DNA of 5,987 nt from Clostridiales bacterium (GTDB lineage Bacteria; Bacillota; Clostridia; Oscillospirales; CAG-272), in the NCBI GenBank assembly GCA_012511425.1, contig JAAZGC010000191.1, forward strand, positions 1 to 5,987, read 5' to 3'. The position numbers and the translations under genes are program-made. The notes under the pieces were generated by a model. It saw only the letters and a list, made by a program, of their open reading frames with translations. It was not told where the DNA came from and did not search any database. Position 1 is the first letter of the stretch, and every line of letters starts with the position of its first letter. Positions 1 through 5,987 of this stretch are shown here, one piece after another.

Positions 1-1937
1 AAAACATCAGCGGCAATCTTCTGATATACGAGATTAACTGGAGAGACAGCGAAGACCGCCCCGGAATGAACGCCGCTGTCGGCGCCGACGGCGTCGTATA
101 TTCATGGCAGCTGCTCCGCGATTTTCCGTATGAAAGCACCGTTATCCCGGATATCACGATGAAAGAGGCAGCTGAAAAATCTCTTGCCGAGATCAACCGC
201 CTCTACCCGGAGATTTCTTCACAATTCTCGATTGAAAACTCATCGGCATCATACAGCCGCGGCGGGTATTTCACTATAAGCTTCAGCCGCGTTTTCGACG
301 GCCTTAAGGTTGATTCCGAATCGATCAGCGTATCCGTCGATTCAAAGGGCGAAGTATTCGGAGTTTTCAACGGCGCGACACAGGCGCTTAAATTCCCTGA
401 CAACCGAAATTTCATAAGCGATAAGGAAGTATCGGATGCCGTCAAAAAGCACCTTCCGATGGAGCTCGGATATCTGATATACACGCCCTCCGGCTCCGAA
501 TATTCGAAGATAGGCCTCTTCTACACCCCCAACAAGGATTACAGGAATATCCTTATCGATCTCACCGACGGCTCTGCGGCTAAATACAAATACGATTACA
601 GCAGCCGTTATTTGAACGGAACGTTTGCAGAGGATTCCGCCGTGCCGGCGCCCATGGCAGAAGCCGGCGGCGGACTTACCGAAGCCGAGCAGGAATCGGT
701 CGAACTTCTCGACACCTTCATCAAAGCGAACGAAGCCGCGAAAACCGTCCTCGAAAACGAAAAGCTTTCCGTTATCGACGGCATGAAGCTTTCATCGAGC
801 CGGCTGAGCAAGCAGAACTCGATATTTGACGACAGCTTTATTTATATCTGGGATCTTACATTTAAAAGCGGCGACAATTACGCCTATGCAACCGTCGACG
901 CCGAAAGCGGTAGACTGCTCAATTACGGCGGTCACGGCACGATCTACGGTCCTGCGGAGAATTTCAGGTATACAAAGGACGAGTGCTTTAAGATCGGCCG
1001 CGAATTTGCGGAAGATTACTTCAAAGATATAATCTCCGAATACAAAGAAAACGAATACGCAGACTATGATTATACATATGTCTCCGACTACAGCGTCAGC
1101 TATACCCGCTATGTAAACGGACTTGAATTCACCTACGACTATATCGATATTTCGGTCTCGCCGGAAACCGGCAAAATTTCCGGATTCAGCTCCAACTATT
1201 CGAAAGCGGAATTCCCGGTTCCCAAAAAGGCCGTCTCACCCGACACCGCCGCAGATACATATCTGAAGAATGTCGGCATCGACCGCAAATGGGTACTGTT
1301 CTTCACTGATTCAAAAGATGAGTATATTCTCTCCGCATCCAACACCGCGGGCAGGGAAGTGAAAGCAATGGCGGTGACCATGCTGAGCAGATATATCTAT
1401 ATCGACGCCATAAAGAACAAGCCGGCCGATATTTATTCTTACTACAATTATTATAACGATGAGCAGGCTGTTCAGTATTACGAATTCTCCGATGTTGCGG
1501 GCACGAAATATGAAAAGCAGATCAACCGCCTTGCCAATATGGAAGTGATCCGCTTTGCGAACAAATTCAATCCCGACGCAGCAATAACCGAAGCCGATCT
1601 CAGGGATATGACAGGCTTTGCCGGCAGAGGATACTACTACCCCGCAAGCGAAACCGACAGCGAACTGCGCGAAAAGCTCAGCCGAACCGAAGCCATAAAG
1701 TGCATCATCGAAGCTTTAGGCTGGAGCGAAGTCGCCTCTCACAGCGAAATCTTCACCCTCGATAAGAGCTTGCTTACAAATGTCTCGGAAGCCGATATCG
1801 GTTATATCGCAATAGCAAAGGCGTTCGGCCTGCTCGAAATATACGGCGGCAGCTTCGACGGCGCAAGGACGATTACACGCGGCGAAGCGGCGGGAATAGT
1901 CTCGGCATATATCGACTATCTTGCAAACAAAAACTGA
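1..1937 (+). CDS. Secreted YcdB/YcdC-repeat protein with C-terminal S-layer homology region (5' end missing)
   Basis: The frame is open from base 3, and 21 codons precede the first ATG at 66. They read as the same kind of sequence (ending WRDSEDRPG), so the gene starts upstream of the window and ATG 66 is internal. About 644 residues are visible; the signal peptide expected for this family lies outside. Two similar modules, at roughly fragment residues 45-185 and 290-430, have the YcdB/YcdC (PepSY-related) pattern: an aromatic-rich strand, 'R.F.GL..D...ISVSVD..G', then a Pro-containing turn before a helix. A low-complexity Ala/Glu linker (about residues 208-250) lies between them. From about residue 495 there are degenerate S-layer homology motifs: FSDVAG with INRLANMEVI, LSRTEAIKCIIEALGW near 559, and ITRGEAAGIV near 624. 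SLH domains bind secondary cell-wall polymers, so I infer a wall-anchored extracellular protein. Its molecular role is unknown; PepSY-like modules are sometimes protease inhibitors. Domain assignment is fairly sure, function is not. A terminator follows 11 nt after the TGA stop. Confidence 0.85.
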   Translation, partial: NISGNLLIYEINWRDSEDRPGMNAAVGADGVVYSWQLLRDFPYESTVIPDITMKEAAEKSLAEINRLYPEISSQFSIENSSASYSRGGYFTISFSRVFDGLKVDSESISVSVDSKGEVFGVFNGATQALKFPDNRNFISDKEVSDAVKKHLPMELGYLIYTPSGSEYSKIGLFYTPNKDYRNILIDLTDGSAAKYKYDYSSRYLNGTFAEDSAVPAPMAEAGGGLTEAEQESVELLDTFIKANEAAKTVLENEKLSVIDGMKLSSSRLSKQNSIFDDSFIYIWDLTFKSGDNYAYATVDAESGRLLNYGGHGTIYGPAENFRYTKDECFKIGREFAEDYFKDIISEYKENEYADYDYTYVSDYSVSYTRYVNGLEFTYDYIDISVSPETGKISGFSSNYSKAEFPVPKKAVSPDTAADTYLKNVGIDRKWVLFFTDSKDEYILSASNTAGREVKAMAVTMLSRYIYIDAIKNKPADIYSYYNYYNDEQAVQYYEFSDVAGTKYEKQINRLANMEVIRFANKFNPDAAITEADLRDMTGFAGRGYYYPASETDSELREKLSRTEAIKCIIEALGWSEVASHSEIFTLDKSLLTNVSEADIGYIAIAKAFGLLEIYGGSFDGARTITRGEAAGIVSAYIDYLANKN

Positions 1938-1948
1938 ATAACGTTAGT

Positions 1949-1983
1949 AAAACGCGCTCCCTCTTTCGGGGGCGCGTTTTTTG
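1949..1983 (+). terminator. Rho-independent terminator after the SLH-domain gene
   Basis: A 13-bp stem is formed by AAAACGCGCTCCC (1949-1961) and GGGGGCGCGTTTT (1968-1980), perfect apart from one G-U pair. The loop is TCTTTC, and the T run continues to 1982. It lies 11 nt after the stop codon at 1937. The A-rich left arm means it could also work in the opposite direction, but no minus-strand gene ends here. It isolates the surface-protein gene from the promoter that starts 3 nt later. Confidence 0.93.
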
Positions 1984-1985
1984 TC

Positions 1986-2014
1986 TTGACAGCCGCCGAA
2001 ATATAGGTTATAAT
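1986..2014 (+). promoter_or_regulatory. Consensus sigma-A promoter for the MutS-like gene
   Basis: A perfect -35 TTGACA (1986-1991) and a perfect -10 TATAAT (2009-2014) are separated by exactly 17 nt. Transcription should start near 2021-2022, leaving a leader of only about 16 nt that is almost filled by the Shine-Dalgarno GGGGAGG (2026-2032) before ATG 2038. There is no room for a riboswitch or attenuator, and no operator-like inverted repeat is evident around the core, so constitutive expression is the simplest reading. Confidence 0.9.
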
Positions 2015-2037
2015 GTAAAAAATGCGGGGAGGCATCA

Positions 2038-3600
2038 ATGAATACCGAAAAACAGAAGCTGAGCATACTTTTCCCCTATCCCGACTCATCGGCGGATCGG
2101 ATTGTATCGGACGGCGAAACACCGAAACTGACATATGATCTTTCTGTCGACCGGATGTTTGAATATATAGTGCCGGACATAGGCTCCCGGAGCTATTTTC
2201 TGTCGGCGCTTGCGGCGCTGCCGCAGAATCGCGGGAACGTGCTGTCGCGCCAGCAGACGCTTAAAGATTTTTATGAGCTGCCGACCCTGTTCGACCGCTT
2301 CGGCTCTCTCTTCGGCCGCTGGGCGGCGCTGAGGCGCGAATGGAACGACGCCCGCTCTAAAACCGCCGGTTCCGCAGTCCGCTCGACTTCCGGACTTGCA
2401 AATGCCTCGTCCGAGTATTACCGCTCCTGCTACCGCCTTCAGGTAGCGGCGCAGTATACGAGGAAGATAATCGCATTTATCAGAGGCATCTCGGCGGAAC
2501 TGACCGCCGCAGAACTCCGCTCCGAAGCTCTTATAGCGCTCAGAGAGGAAGCGAAACGGATATGTCATGATCCGGCGCTTGCAAGCCTTGACTCGATCTG
2601 CGCAAGATACGACTCCTTCGCCGCGTCAAACGCCGCCTTTGATATCTCTCCGACTTTCGACGATTATCTTTCGATTACCGACGTCCGCGCCCGTCTCTCG
2701 ACCGATCTTTATTCGGGTGAGGAATCGCAGAAAAAGCCGGGACTGCTGTCGCGGCTGATGAAGCGGGGAAAAGAGGAAAAGCCGGATGAAGGGGTATACC
2801 GCCCGGTTCAAAGCGTCGACATCGGCGAAGACGCCAGCAATCTGCTCCTGCTTCTGAACGAATCAGTCTCCGATCTCTCCGCGCTGATGAGTTCCGCCGC
2901 TTCGGCGCTCTACGGCGTTTTCGAGCGGATACCGGAAGAATGCGCTTTTTACCGTGCTGCCCTGCGATATATCGCATTCATGGAAGAAAAAGAAGTCGGG
3001 CTTATCTATCCCGAAATAGGAAGTGAATGCAGCCGGATAATCGATATAAAGGCACTGAAAGACGGTCTTCTGACCGCTGCTTCGGCGCACCGCGCCGCTT
3101 CGGACGTCATACCCAACGATGTTTTCCTCGAAGACGGCGGGCTTATCGTCGTCGGAGACAACAACACCGGAAAAACGGTATATCTGCGCTCGATAGGAAT
3201 CGCCCTGATGCTCGGACAGTCAGGTGTGCCGATCCCGGCGGAAAGAGCATTGATATCAATTCGCAGCTCGGTTCTCACCCATTTCGCATCCGCCGAAAAA
3301 GATTTCCTCGACGGCGACGTTTCCGGCAGATTTGAAAGCGAAGTAAAGCTTGTGGCCGATATCAACCGCGAAATGGACGGCGGCAGCCTGATTCTGCTGA
3401 ATGAAACCTTCCAGACCACCGCCTACGCCGAAGGCGCCGCGGGACTATGGCCGATTCTCTGCCATTGGTCGAAAAAAGGCGGAATCTGGGTGCTTGCCAC
3501 CCATTTGAGGGAGCTTCTGCCTCTCATCGGCTCCGAAGCCGGAGTTGAAGTGACCGTTGCAAGAACACAGCCGGGATATAAGATCGAAAGGGAAAAATAA
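2038..3600 (+). CDS. MutS-related ATPase lacking the mismatch-recognition domain
   Basis: The 520-aa product belongs to the MutS/ABC-type ATPase superfamily but is much shorter than true MutS (about 850 aa). The start is ATG 2038, 5 nt after GGGGAGG. Residues 34-95 resemble the start of the MutS core (DLSVDRMFEYI, then VLSRQQTLKDFYELP with R71-Q72). A long helical middle follows, interrupted by a charged linker (about 228-252, KKPGLLSRLMKRGKEEKP). The C-terminal ATPase has Walker A GDNNTGKT (373-380), a signature-like DVSGRFESEV (427-436), Walker B LILLNETFQTT (451-461) and an H-loop ATH (487-489). The Walker B carries Asn455-Glu456 in place of the Asp-Glu of canonical MutS; from memory, several short Clostridial MutS-like proteins share an LNE form, so this is probably a family trait. 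No FxE mismatch-binding motif and no Smr nuclease domain are visible. I infer a DNA-associated ATPase of unknown role rather than the main mismatch-repair protein. It is a single-gene unit with its own promoter. Confidence 0.9.
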   Translation: MNTEKQKLSILFPYPDSSADRIVSDGETPKLTYDLSVDRMFEYIVPDIGSRSYFLSALAALPQNRGNVLSRQQTLKDFYELPTLFDRFGSLFGRWAALRREWNDARSKTAGSAVRSTSGLANASSEYYRSCYRLQVAAQYTRKIIAFIRGISAELTAAELRSEALIALREEAKRICHDPALASLDSICARYDSFAASNAAFDISPTFDDYLSITDVRARLSTDLYSGEESQKKPGLLSRLMKRGKEEKPDEGVYRPVQSVDIGEDASNLLLLLNESVSDLSALMSSAASALYGVFERIPEECAFYRAALRYIAFMEEKEVGLIYPEIGSECSRIIDIKALKDGLLTAASAHRAASDVIPNDVFLEDGGLIVVGDNNTGKTVYLRSIGIALMLGQSGVPIPAERALISIRSSVLTHFASAEKDFLDGDVSGRFESEVKLVADINREMDGGSLILLNETFQTTAYAEGAAGLWPILCHWSKKGGIWVLATHLRELLPLIGSEAGVEVTVARTQPGYKIEREK

Positions 3601-3636
3601 CCATTCGGCAAAAAACGCACCTCGCCGCATAACAAT

Positions 3637-3662
3637 ACCGCCCGCGGGAATACCGGGGCGGT
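3637..3662. terminator. Hairpin between convergent genes, possible bidirectional terminator
   Basis: ACCGCCC (3637-3643) pairs with GGGCGGT (3656-3662). After a bulged G (3644), CGG (3645-3647) pairs with CCG (3653-3655) around a GAATA loop, giving a 10-bp GC-rich stem. It lies between the stop codons at 3600 (+) and 3667 (-). The flanking T tracts are poor on both sides (GAATTTATTC on the + side), so it is a weak candidate terminator, supported mainly by its location. Nothing else is recognisable in this 66-nt gap. Confidence 0.5.
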
Positions 3663-3666
3663 GAAT

Positions 3667-4578
3667 TTATTCATTTTCCGGTTTGTCCGGAGAGTTTTTC
3701 ACAAGCTGATAGAAATTGCGGCTGCCATCTTTTTTGATCGCTTCGCGTGCGGCGGCTTCGGCTTCGGAAAGCTTCTCGCCGCGCTTTTTGGGAGCGGCCT
3801 TCATGCTTTCCGGCTTGGGGATACGTTTCGCGGCTTTGGCATAAACCAGCATATTAACCGCCGCGTTTGCCGCATGGTATTTCAGCGATGCAAACTTCGC
3901 GAAATCTTTTATTGTAAAGTAATCCAAAGTCTTGATTTCATCCGGGATAAGCGCGTCCCAGCCGACCGAATATCCGACTTCGTATTCTTCGCCGATGGCA
4001 GTCGGAATCCTTTCGGTTCTTGTAAAGGTCTTTACTTTGCCGTTCCATTTGTCCCGCGGCACCCGATATTCATCGACATCGACCATAACCACCCTGAATT
4101 TTAGGTTAGGCTCGGCAAGGAAGGGAATGATGTGAGTAAGCTCGGAGTAGATCTCATAAGGGGAGCCGGTTTTCGGCGATTTCCGCCTCGGACCGGCGGC
4201 GCCGGTCAACGGGTCTATCGTAAGTATCATCTTGTGCCGGGCAACCGGATAAACGACGGTAACTTTTTTTGTCGGACAGAATCTGGACAGCTTCGGTTTG
4301 AGTTTAATGAAGTTGCTTGTCTGGATTTCGATGATATCGTCTCCGCGCATTATATCCGCGACACACCCCCGGTATTTGATTTCACGGAAGGCGGCGTCAG
4401 GTTCGTAATAGTTCTTCAGTGCCGCGTGCAGCGTTTTCTCTCCGAGAGTACCTATCCCGACATCGCGGGCGGACGGGTCTTCGGGGTCGTATTCGGCCTG
4501 ATGCGACAGTTTCTGCGGCGTTTCGCCGGTTTTGTTAATTGGCATTATATCATGAAAAAGCCGAGAATGCACTCCCAC
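3667..4578 (-). CDS. Conserved hypothetical protein with possible PD-(D/E)XK-like nuclease core; start uncertain
   Basis: The product is up to 303 aa. I recognise the pattern GTLGEKTLHAALK, VADI, IIEIQT, then RKSPKTG and VMVDVDEYR as a hypothetical family seen in Clostridia and Bacilli, without a demonstrated function. With GTG 4578 as residue 1, E47, D75 (VADI) and E84-x-Q86 (EIQT) are spaced like a PD-(D/E)XK nuclease core with Gln where Lys is usual; this is inference, not an assignment. Residues 216-255 (starting KTLDYFTIKDFAKFA) are helix-rich and resemble a winged helix. The C-terminus (about 257-285) is a Lys/Ala/Glu-rich, probably disordered helical tail. The start is uncertain. GTG 4578 is the only in-frame start with a Shine-Dalgarno (AGGAG, 9 nt upstream), but it sits inside a terminator hairpin. 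ATG 4545 (residue 12) has no Shine-Dalgarno. Conserved-looking sequence begins near residue 40, so it does not settle the choice. The gene converges on the MutS-like gene. Confidence 0.82.
   Translation of the reverse strand: MGVHSRLFHDIMPINKTGETPQKLSHQAEYDPEDPSARDVGIGTLGEKTLHAALKNYYEPDAAFREIKYRGCVADIMRGDDIIEIQTSNFIKLKPKLSRFCPTKKVTVVYPVARHKMILTIDPLTGAAGPRRKSPKTGSPYEIYSELTHIIPFLAEPNLKFRVVMVDVDEYRVPRDKWNGKVKTFTRTERIPTAIGEEYEVGYSVGWDALIPDEIKTLDYFTIKDFAKFASLKYHAANAAVNMLVYAKAAKRIPKPESMKAAPKKRGEKLSEAEAAAREAIKKDGSRNFYQLVKNSPDKPENE
4544..4552 (-). promoter_or_regulatory. Extended -10 promoter-like motif
   Basis: On the minus strand TGATATAAT (4552 to 4544) matches the extended -10 consensus TGnTATAAT. 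It lies 3 nt beyond the T run of the preceding terminator. The hexamer at -35 with a 17-nt spacer (GTGCAT) is poor, which extended -10 promoters tolerate. The difficulty is that transcription would start near 4537, downstream of both candidate start codons of the 303-aa frame. The same D-I-M codon string also gives TATAAT further inside this gene, so chance is possible. Confidence 0.4.
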
Positions 4579-4596
4579 CGGGAAGTGCTCCTCGGC
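4555..4596 (-). terminator. Strong rho-independent terminator of the pgi/ATPase unit, overlapping the next gene's start
   Basis: Read on the minus strand, GCCGAGGA (4596-4589) pairs with TTCTCGGC (4567-4560), and GCACTTCC (4588-4581) pairs with GGGAGTGC (4576-4569). The loop is CGGT (4580-4577) and one A (4568) is bulged. This gives a 16-bp stem with two G-U pairs, followed at once by TTTTT (4559-4555). It starts 24 nt after the stop codon of the 138-aa ATPase (4621), the normal place for its terminator. The left arm contains the AGGAG, and the loop and right arm contain the GTG, of the downstream 303-aa frame. Confidence 0.9.
4588..4592 (-). promoter_or_regulatory. Shine-Dalgarno AGGAG for GTG 4578, buried in a terminator stem
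   Basis: AGGAG (4592 to 4588, minus strand) lies 9 nt before GTG 4578, an acceptable Firmicutes spacing. All five bases are paired in the terminator hairpin (4555-4596), so ribosome binding and hairpin formation would exclude each other. It may be a real ribosome binding site or only a by-product of the hairpin sequence. Confidence 0.45.
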
Positions 4597-4620
4597 TGTT
4601 GTTGTTTGTTCGGCTGCCGA

Positions 4621-5037
4621 TTAAAGCGGCATTACGTACTTTTTGATTTCTTCCGGCAAATCTTCGAAAGGAACGCTGCTGGTGAAGATAAAGTTGATAT
4701 TATTCGCTTCACCGAGCATGGCGCAGCGTTTGACGAACTCGGCAAACTGCCCGATATCGTTGTTGCAGATCTTCAGCGCGGAGTCAATGAAAATATGGGT
4801 CACATCATGGTTGGAGGCATATATGCCCGCCATGAATCCGTAAAGCAGCTCGGCGTTGTTTACGGCAAAATCGTCCGAATCGATCAGCCGCGCCCGGTAG
4901 TTGACCTCATGGATGAGCTTGGTGCCCTTTTCCACGAAAACCACCGATCCGCTGCTCTCTTCAACGGCCTTGTTGGCAAGAGCGATGATCGTTTTGGTTT
5001 TGCCGGAACCTTTAAGTCCGACTATCAGTTTAAGCAT
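4621..5037 (-). CDS. Small P-loop ATPase, 'PilT-like' protein found next to pgi in Clostridia
   Basis: This is a 138-aa cytoplasmic protein with no signal peptide or membrane segment. It opens directly with a beta strand and Walker A, MLKLIVGLKGSGKTK (G7, K13, T14). A hydrophobic Walker B-like strand HIFID ends at D85, and a later strand NFIFTSS (114-120) resembles sensor-type strands of P-loop ATPases. I recognise the family from Clostridia, where it is often auto-labelled 'twitching motility protein PilT'; at 138 aa it is far too short to be the hexameric PilT motor (about 350 aa), so that name should not be taken as function. ATG 5037 is the first start after an in-frame TAA; AAAGGATGG upstream aligns to a Shine-Dalgarno with about 10 nt spacing. 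It follows pgi by 41 nt on the same strand with no convincing promoter between, and a strong terminator lies after it, so the two are probably one transcript. Substrate and role are unknown. Confidence 0.85.
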   Translation of the reverse strand: MLKLIVGLKGSGKTKTIIALANKAVEESSGSVVFVEKGTKLIHEVNYRARLIDSDDFAVNNAELLYGFMAGIYASNHDVTHIFIDSALKICNNDIGQFAEFVKRCAMLGEANNINFIFTSSVPFEDLPEEIKKYVMPL

Positions 5038-5078
5038 TTGTGTTTACCATCCTTTTCTTTATAATTGGCGGAGCGTTT

Positions 5079-5987
5079 TCAGGCTTTCTCATCGAATTTC
5101 GAACGGATCGCGTCATATTTTTCTCCCTTTTTGCCGAGCAGGGCGAACATATTGCTCTTGTAGCCTTCCACGCCGGGCTGATCGAAGGGGTTTACTCCGA
5201 GGATATATCCGGAAACGGCGCAGGCAAGCTCAAAGAAGAACACTATCCCTCCGAAAGTGTGTTCGCTGCGGTCTTCAAGTTCGAGGGTGATTCCGGGAAC
5301 TCCGCCGTCAAAGTGAGCTCTTTTTGTAGCTTTTGCGGCGACGGAATTAACCTTAGCCATCGTAAAGCCCTTTTCGGCTATATAGTTGAGCTGGTCAAGG
5401 TTTTCTTCATCAATCGGGATATTAATGTCCCTGGGTTCGTTTTTGACATCTACAAACGTCTCGAACATAATCCGGCGGCCTTCCTGGATTATCTGGCCGA
5501 GAGAGTGAAGGTCGGTTGTATCGATAACCGATACCGGGAAGATCGCTTTTCCGTCTTTGCCTTCCGATTCGCCGAAAAGCTGCTTCCACCATTCGGCAAC
5601 CATGGCAAGCGCCGGGTCGAAGCTGACGAAGATTTCAAGCGCTTTGCCTTTTGCATAAAGGATATTGCGCAGCGCAGCATATTTGTAGCAGTCGTTTTCG
5701 AAAACGCAGCTTGATTCCGAGAGCTTTGCTTTCATATCCGCGGCGCCCTGCATCATTTTGTCTATATCGCAGCCGGCAACGGCGATAGGAAGCAGTCCGA
5801 CGGCGGATAACACCGAAAATCTTCCGCCTATGTTATCCGGGACTACAAAGCTTTCGTATCCTCTTTCATCGGTGAGCGTTTTAAGCGCCCCGCGGGACTT
5901 GTCGGTGGTGACGTAAATATGCTCTCTGATTTTTTCCTCGTCTCCGCCGTATTGTTCTTCGACAAACCGGCGCAGTATGCGGAATGC
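5079..5987 (-). CDS. pgi: Glucose-6-phosphate isomerase, C-terminal two thirds (5' end beyond window)
   Basis: Interconverts glucose 6-phosphate and fructose 6-phosphate in glycolysis and gluconeogenesis, in the cytoplasm. The frame is open to the right edge: 58 codons precede the internal GTG at 5813 and read on as enzyme (YVTTDKSRGALKTL, FVVPDNIGGRFSVLSAVGLLP). About 302 residues of the roughly 450 usual for Firmicutes PGI are present, so about a third is missing at the N-terminus. Family signatures by fragment residue: the GGRFSVLSAVGLLPIAV sugar-phosphate isomerase motif near 53-70; EWWKQLFGESEGKDGK near 132-147, whose first Glu of GESEG (about 140) corresponds to the catalytic base; HSLGQIIQEGRR near 161-172; AHFDGGVPG with His near 225, the likely ring-opening His; and the C-terminal signature ending NPFDQPGVEGYKSNMF with catalytic Lys near 277. 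All key residues are intact, so the enzyme is expected to be active. It is probably the first visible gene of a unit with the small P-loop ATPase. Confidence 0.97.
   Translation of the reverse strand, partial: AFRILRRFVEEQYGGDEEKIREHIYVTTDKSRGALKTLTDERGYESFVVPDNIGGRFSVLSAVGLLPIAVAGCDIDKMMQGAADMKAKLSESSCVFENDCYKYAALRNILYAKGKALEIFVSFDPALAMVAEWWKQLFGESEGKDGKAIFPVSVIDTTDLHSLGQIIQEGRRIMFETFVDVKNEPRDINIPIDEENLDQLNYIAEKGFTMAKVNSVAAKATKRAHFDGGVPGITLELEDRSEHTFGGIVFFFELACAVSGYILGVNPFDQPGVEGYKSNMFALLGKKGEKYDAIRSKFDEKA

Noticed and set aside
66..1937. ATG 66 as the true start of the surface-protein gene
   Set aside because: The frame stays open to the left edge with protein-like sequence, there is no good Shine-Dalgarno before ATG 66, and a secreted SLH protein should begin with a signal peptide, which is absent here.
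2086..2568. 160-aa minus-strand open frame within the MutS-like gene
   Set aside because: Arg-rich shadow sequence with no motif or ribosome binding site; the + strand reading is a coherent MutS-family protein.
3661..4104. 147-aa + strand open frame downstream of the MutS-like gene
   Set aside because: It overlaps the coding part of the minus-strand 303-aa gene and the intergenic hairpin, and its translation resembles no family.
4132..5064. 310-aa + strand open frame
   Set aside because: It lies antisense across two genes with recognisable family motifs (4621-5037 and most of the N-terminal half of 3667-4578). Its translation is Arg/Phe/Cys-rich with no domain pattern, as expected of a shadow frame.
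5038..5078. Promoter between pgi and the P-loop ATPase (TATAAA-like -10 on the minus strand)
   Set aside because: There is no -35-like hexamer at 16-18 nt and no TG extension, and the 41-nt gap fits co-transcription better.
5040..5714. 224-aa + strand open frame
   Set aside because: It is antisense to pgi, whose catalytic motifs are all intact in the opposite strand.
5079..5813. GTG 5813 as the start of pgi
   Set aside because: It falls inside the conserved GGRFSVLSAVGLLP motif, and the frame continues as clear PGI sequence to the window edge.
1..5987. CRISPR array, tRNA, IS ends, attachment site or phage genes
   Set aside because: No spaced direct repeats, cloverleaf-like segments, terminal inverted repeats or mobile-element proteins were seen; genes fill almost all of the window and the longest gap is 100 nt (1938-2037).

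Overview
The window looks like a chromosomal segment of a low-GC-lineage Gram-positive bacterium (Clostridia, probably an uncultured gut or anaerobic Oscillospirales-like genome of roughly balanced GC). This is inferred from the S-layer homology/YcdB-type surface protein, the short Firmicutes form of glucose-6-phosphate isomerase, the small P-loop ATPase next to it, and consensus sigma-A and GGAGG signals. No phage, IS element, tRNA, rRNA or CRISPR array was seen.

Left part, + strand: the 3' part of a secreted protein with YcdB/YcdC (PepSY-like) repeats and a C-terminal S-layer homology region enters from the left edge and ends at 1937. It is followed by a strong rho-independent terminator (1949-1983). 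A textbook sigma-A promoter (TTGACA, 17 nt, TATAAT; 1986-2014) and a good Shine-Dalgarno then drive a 520-aa MutS-related ATPase (2038-3600).

Right part, - strand, converging on the MutS-like gene: reading from the right edge, glucose-6-phosphate isomerase (pgi, truncated by the edge) is followed after 41 nt by a 138-aa P-loop ATPase of the kind often labelled 'twitching motility protein PilT' in Clostridia. A very strong terminator hairpin (4555-4596) follows. Next is a conserved hypothetical protein of up to 303 aa that carries a possible PD-(D/E)XK-like nuclease signature and a basic, helix-rich C-terminus. The convergent ends at 3600 and 3667 share a short GC-rich hairpin.

Functionally this is mostly an ordinary housekeeping and surface-protein neighbourhood. 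The most unusual local structure is the start of the 303-aa gene: its only start codon with a Shine-Dalgarno (GTG 4578) lies inside the terminator hairpin of the preceding pgi/ATPase unit, and an extended -10 promoter-like motif sits directly after the hairpin. I found no strong case for a wholly new system.
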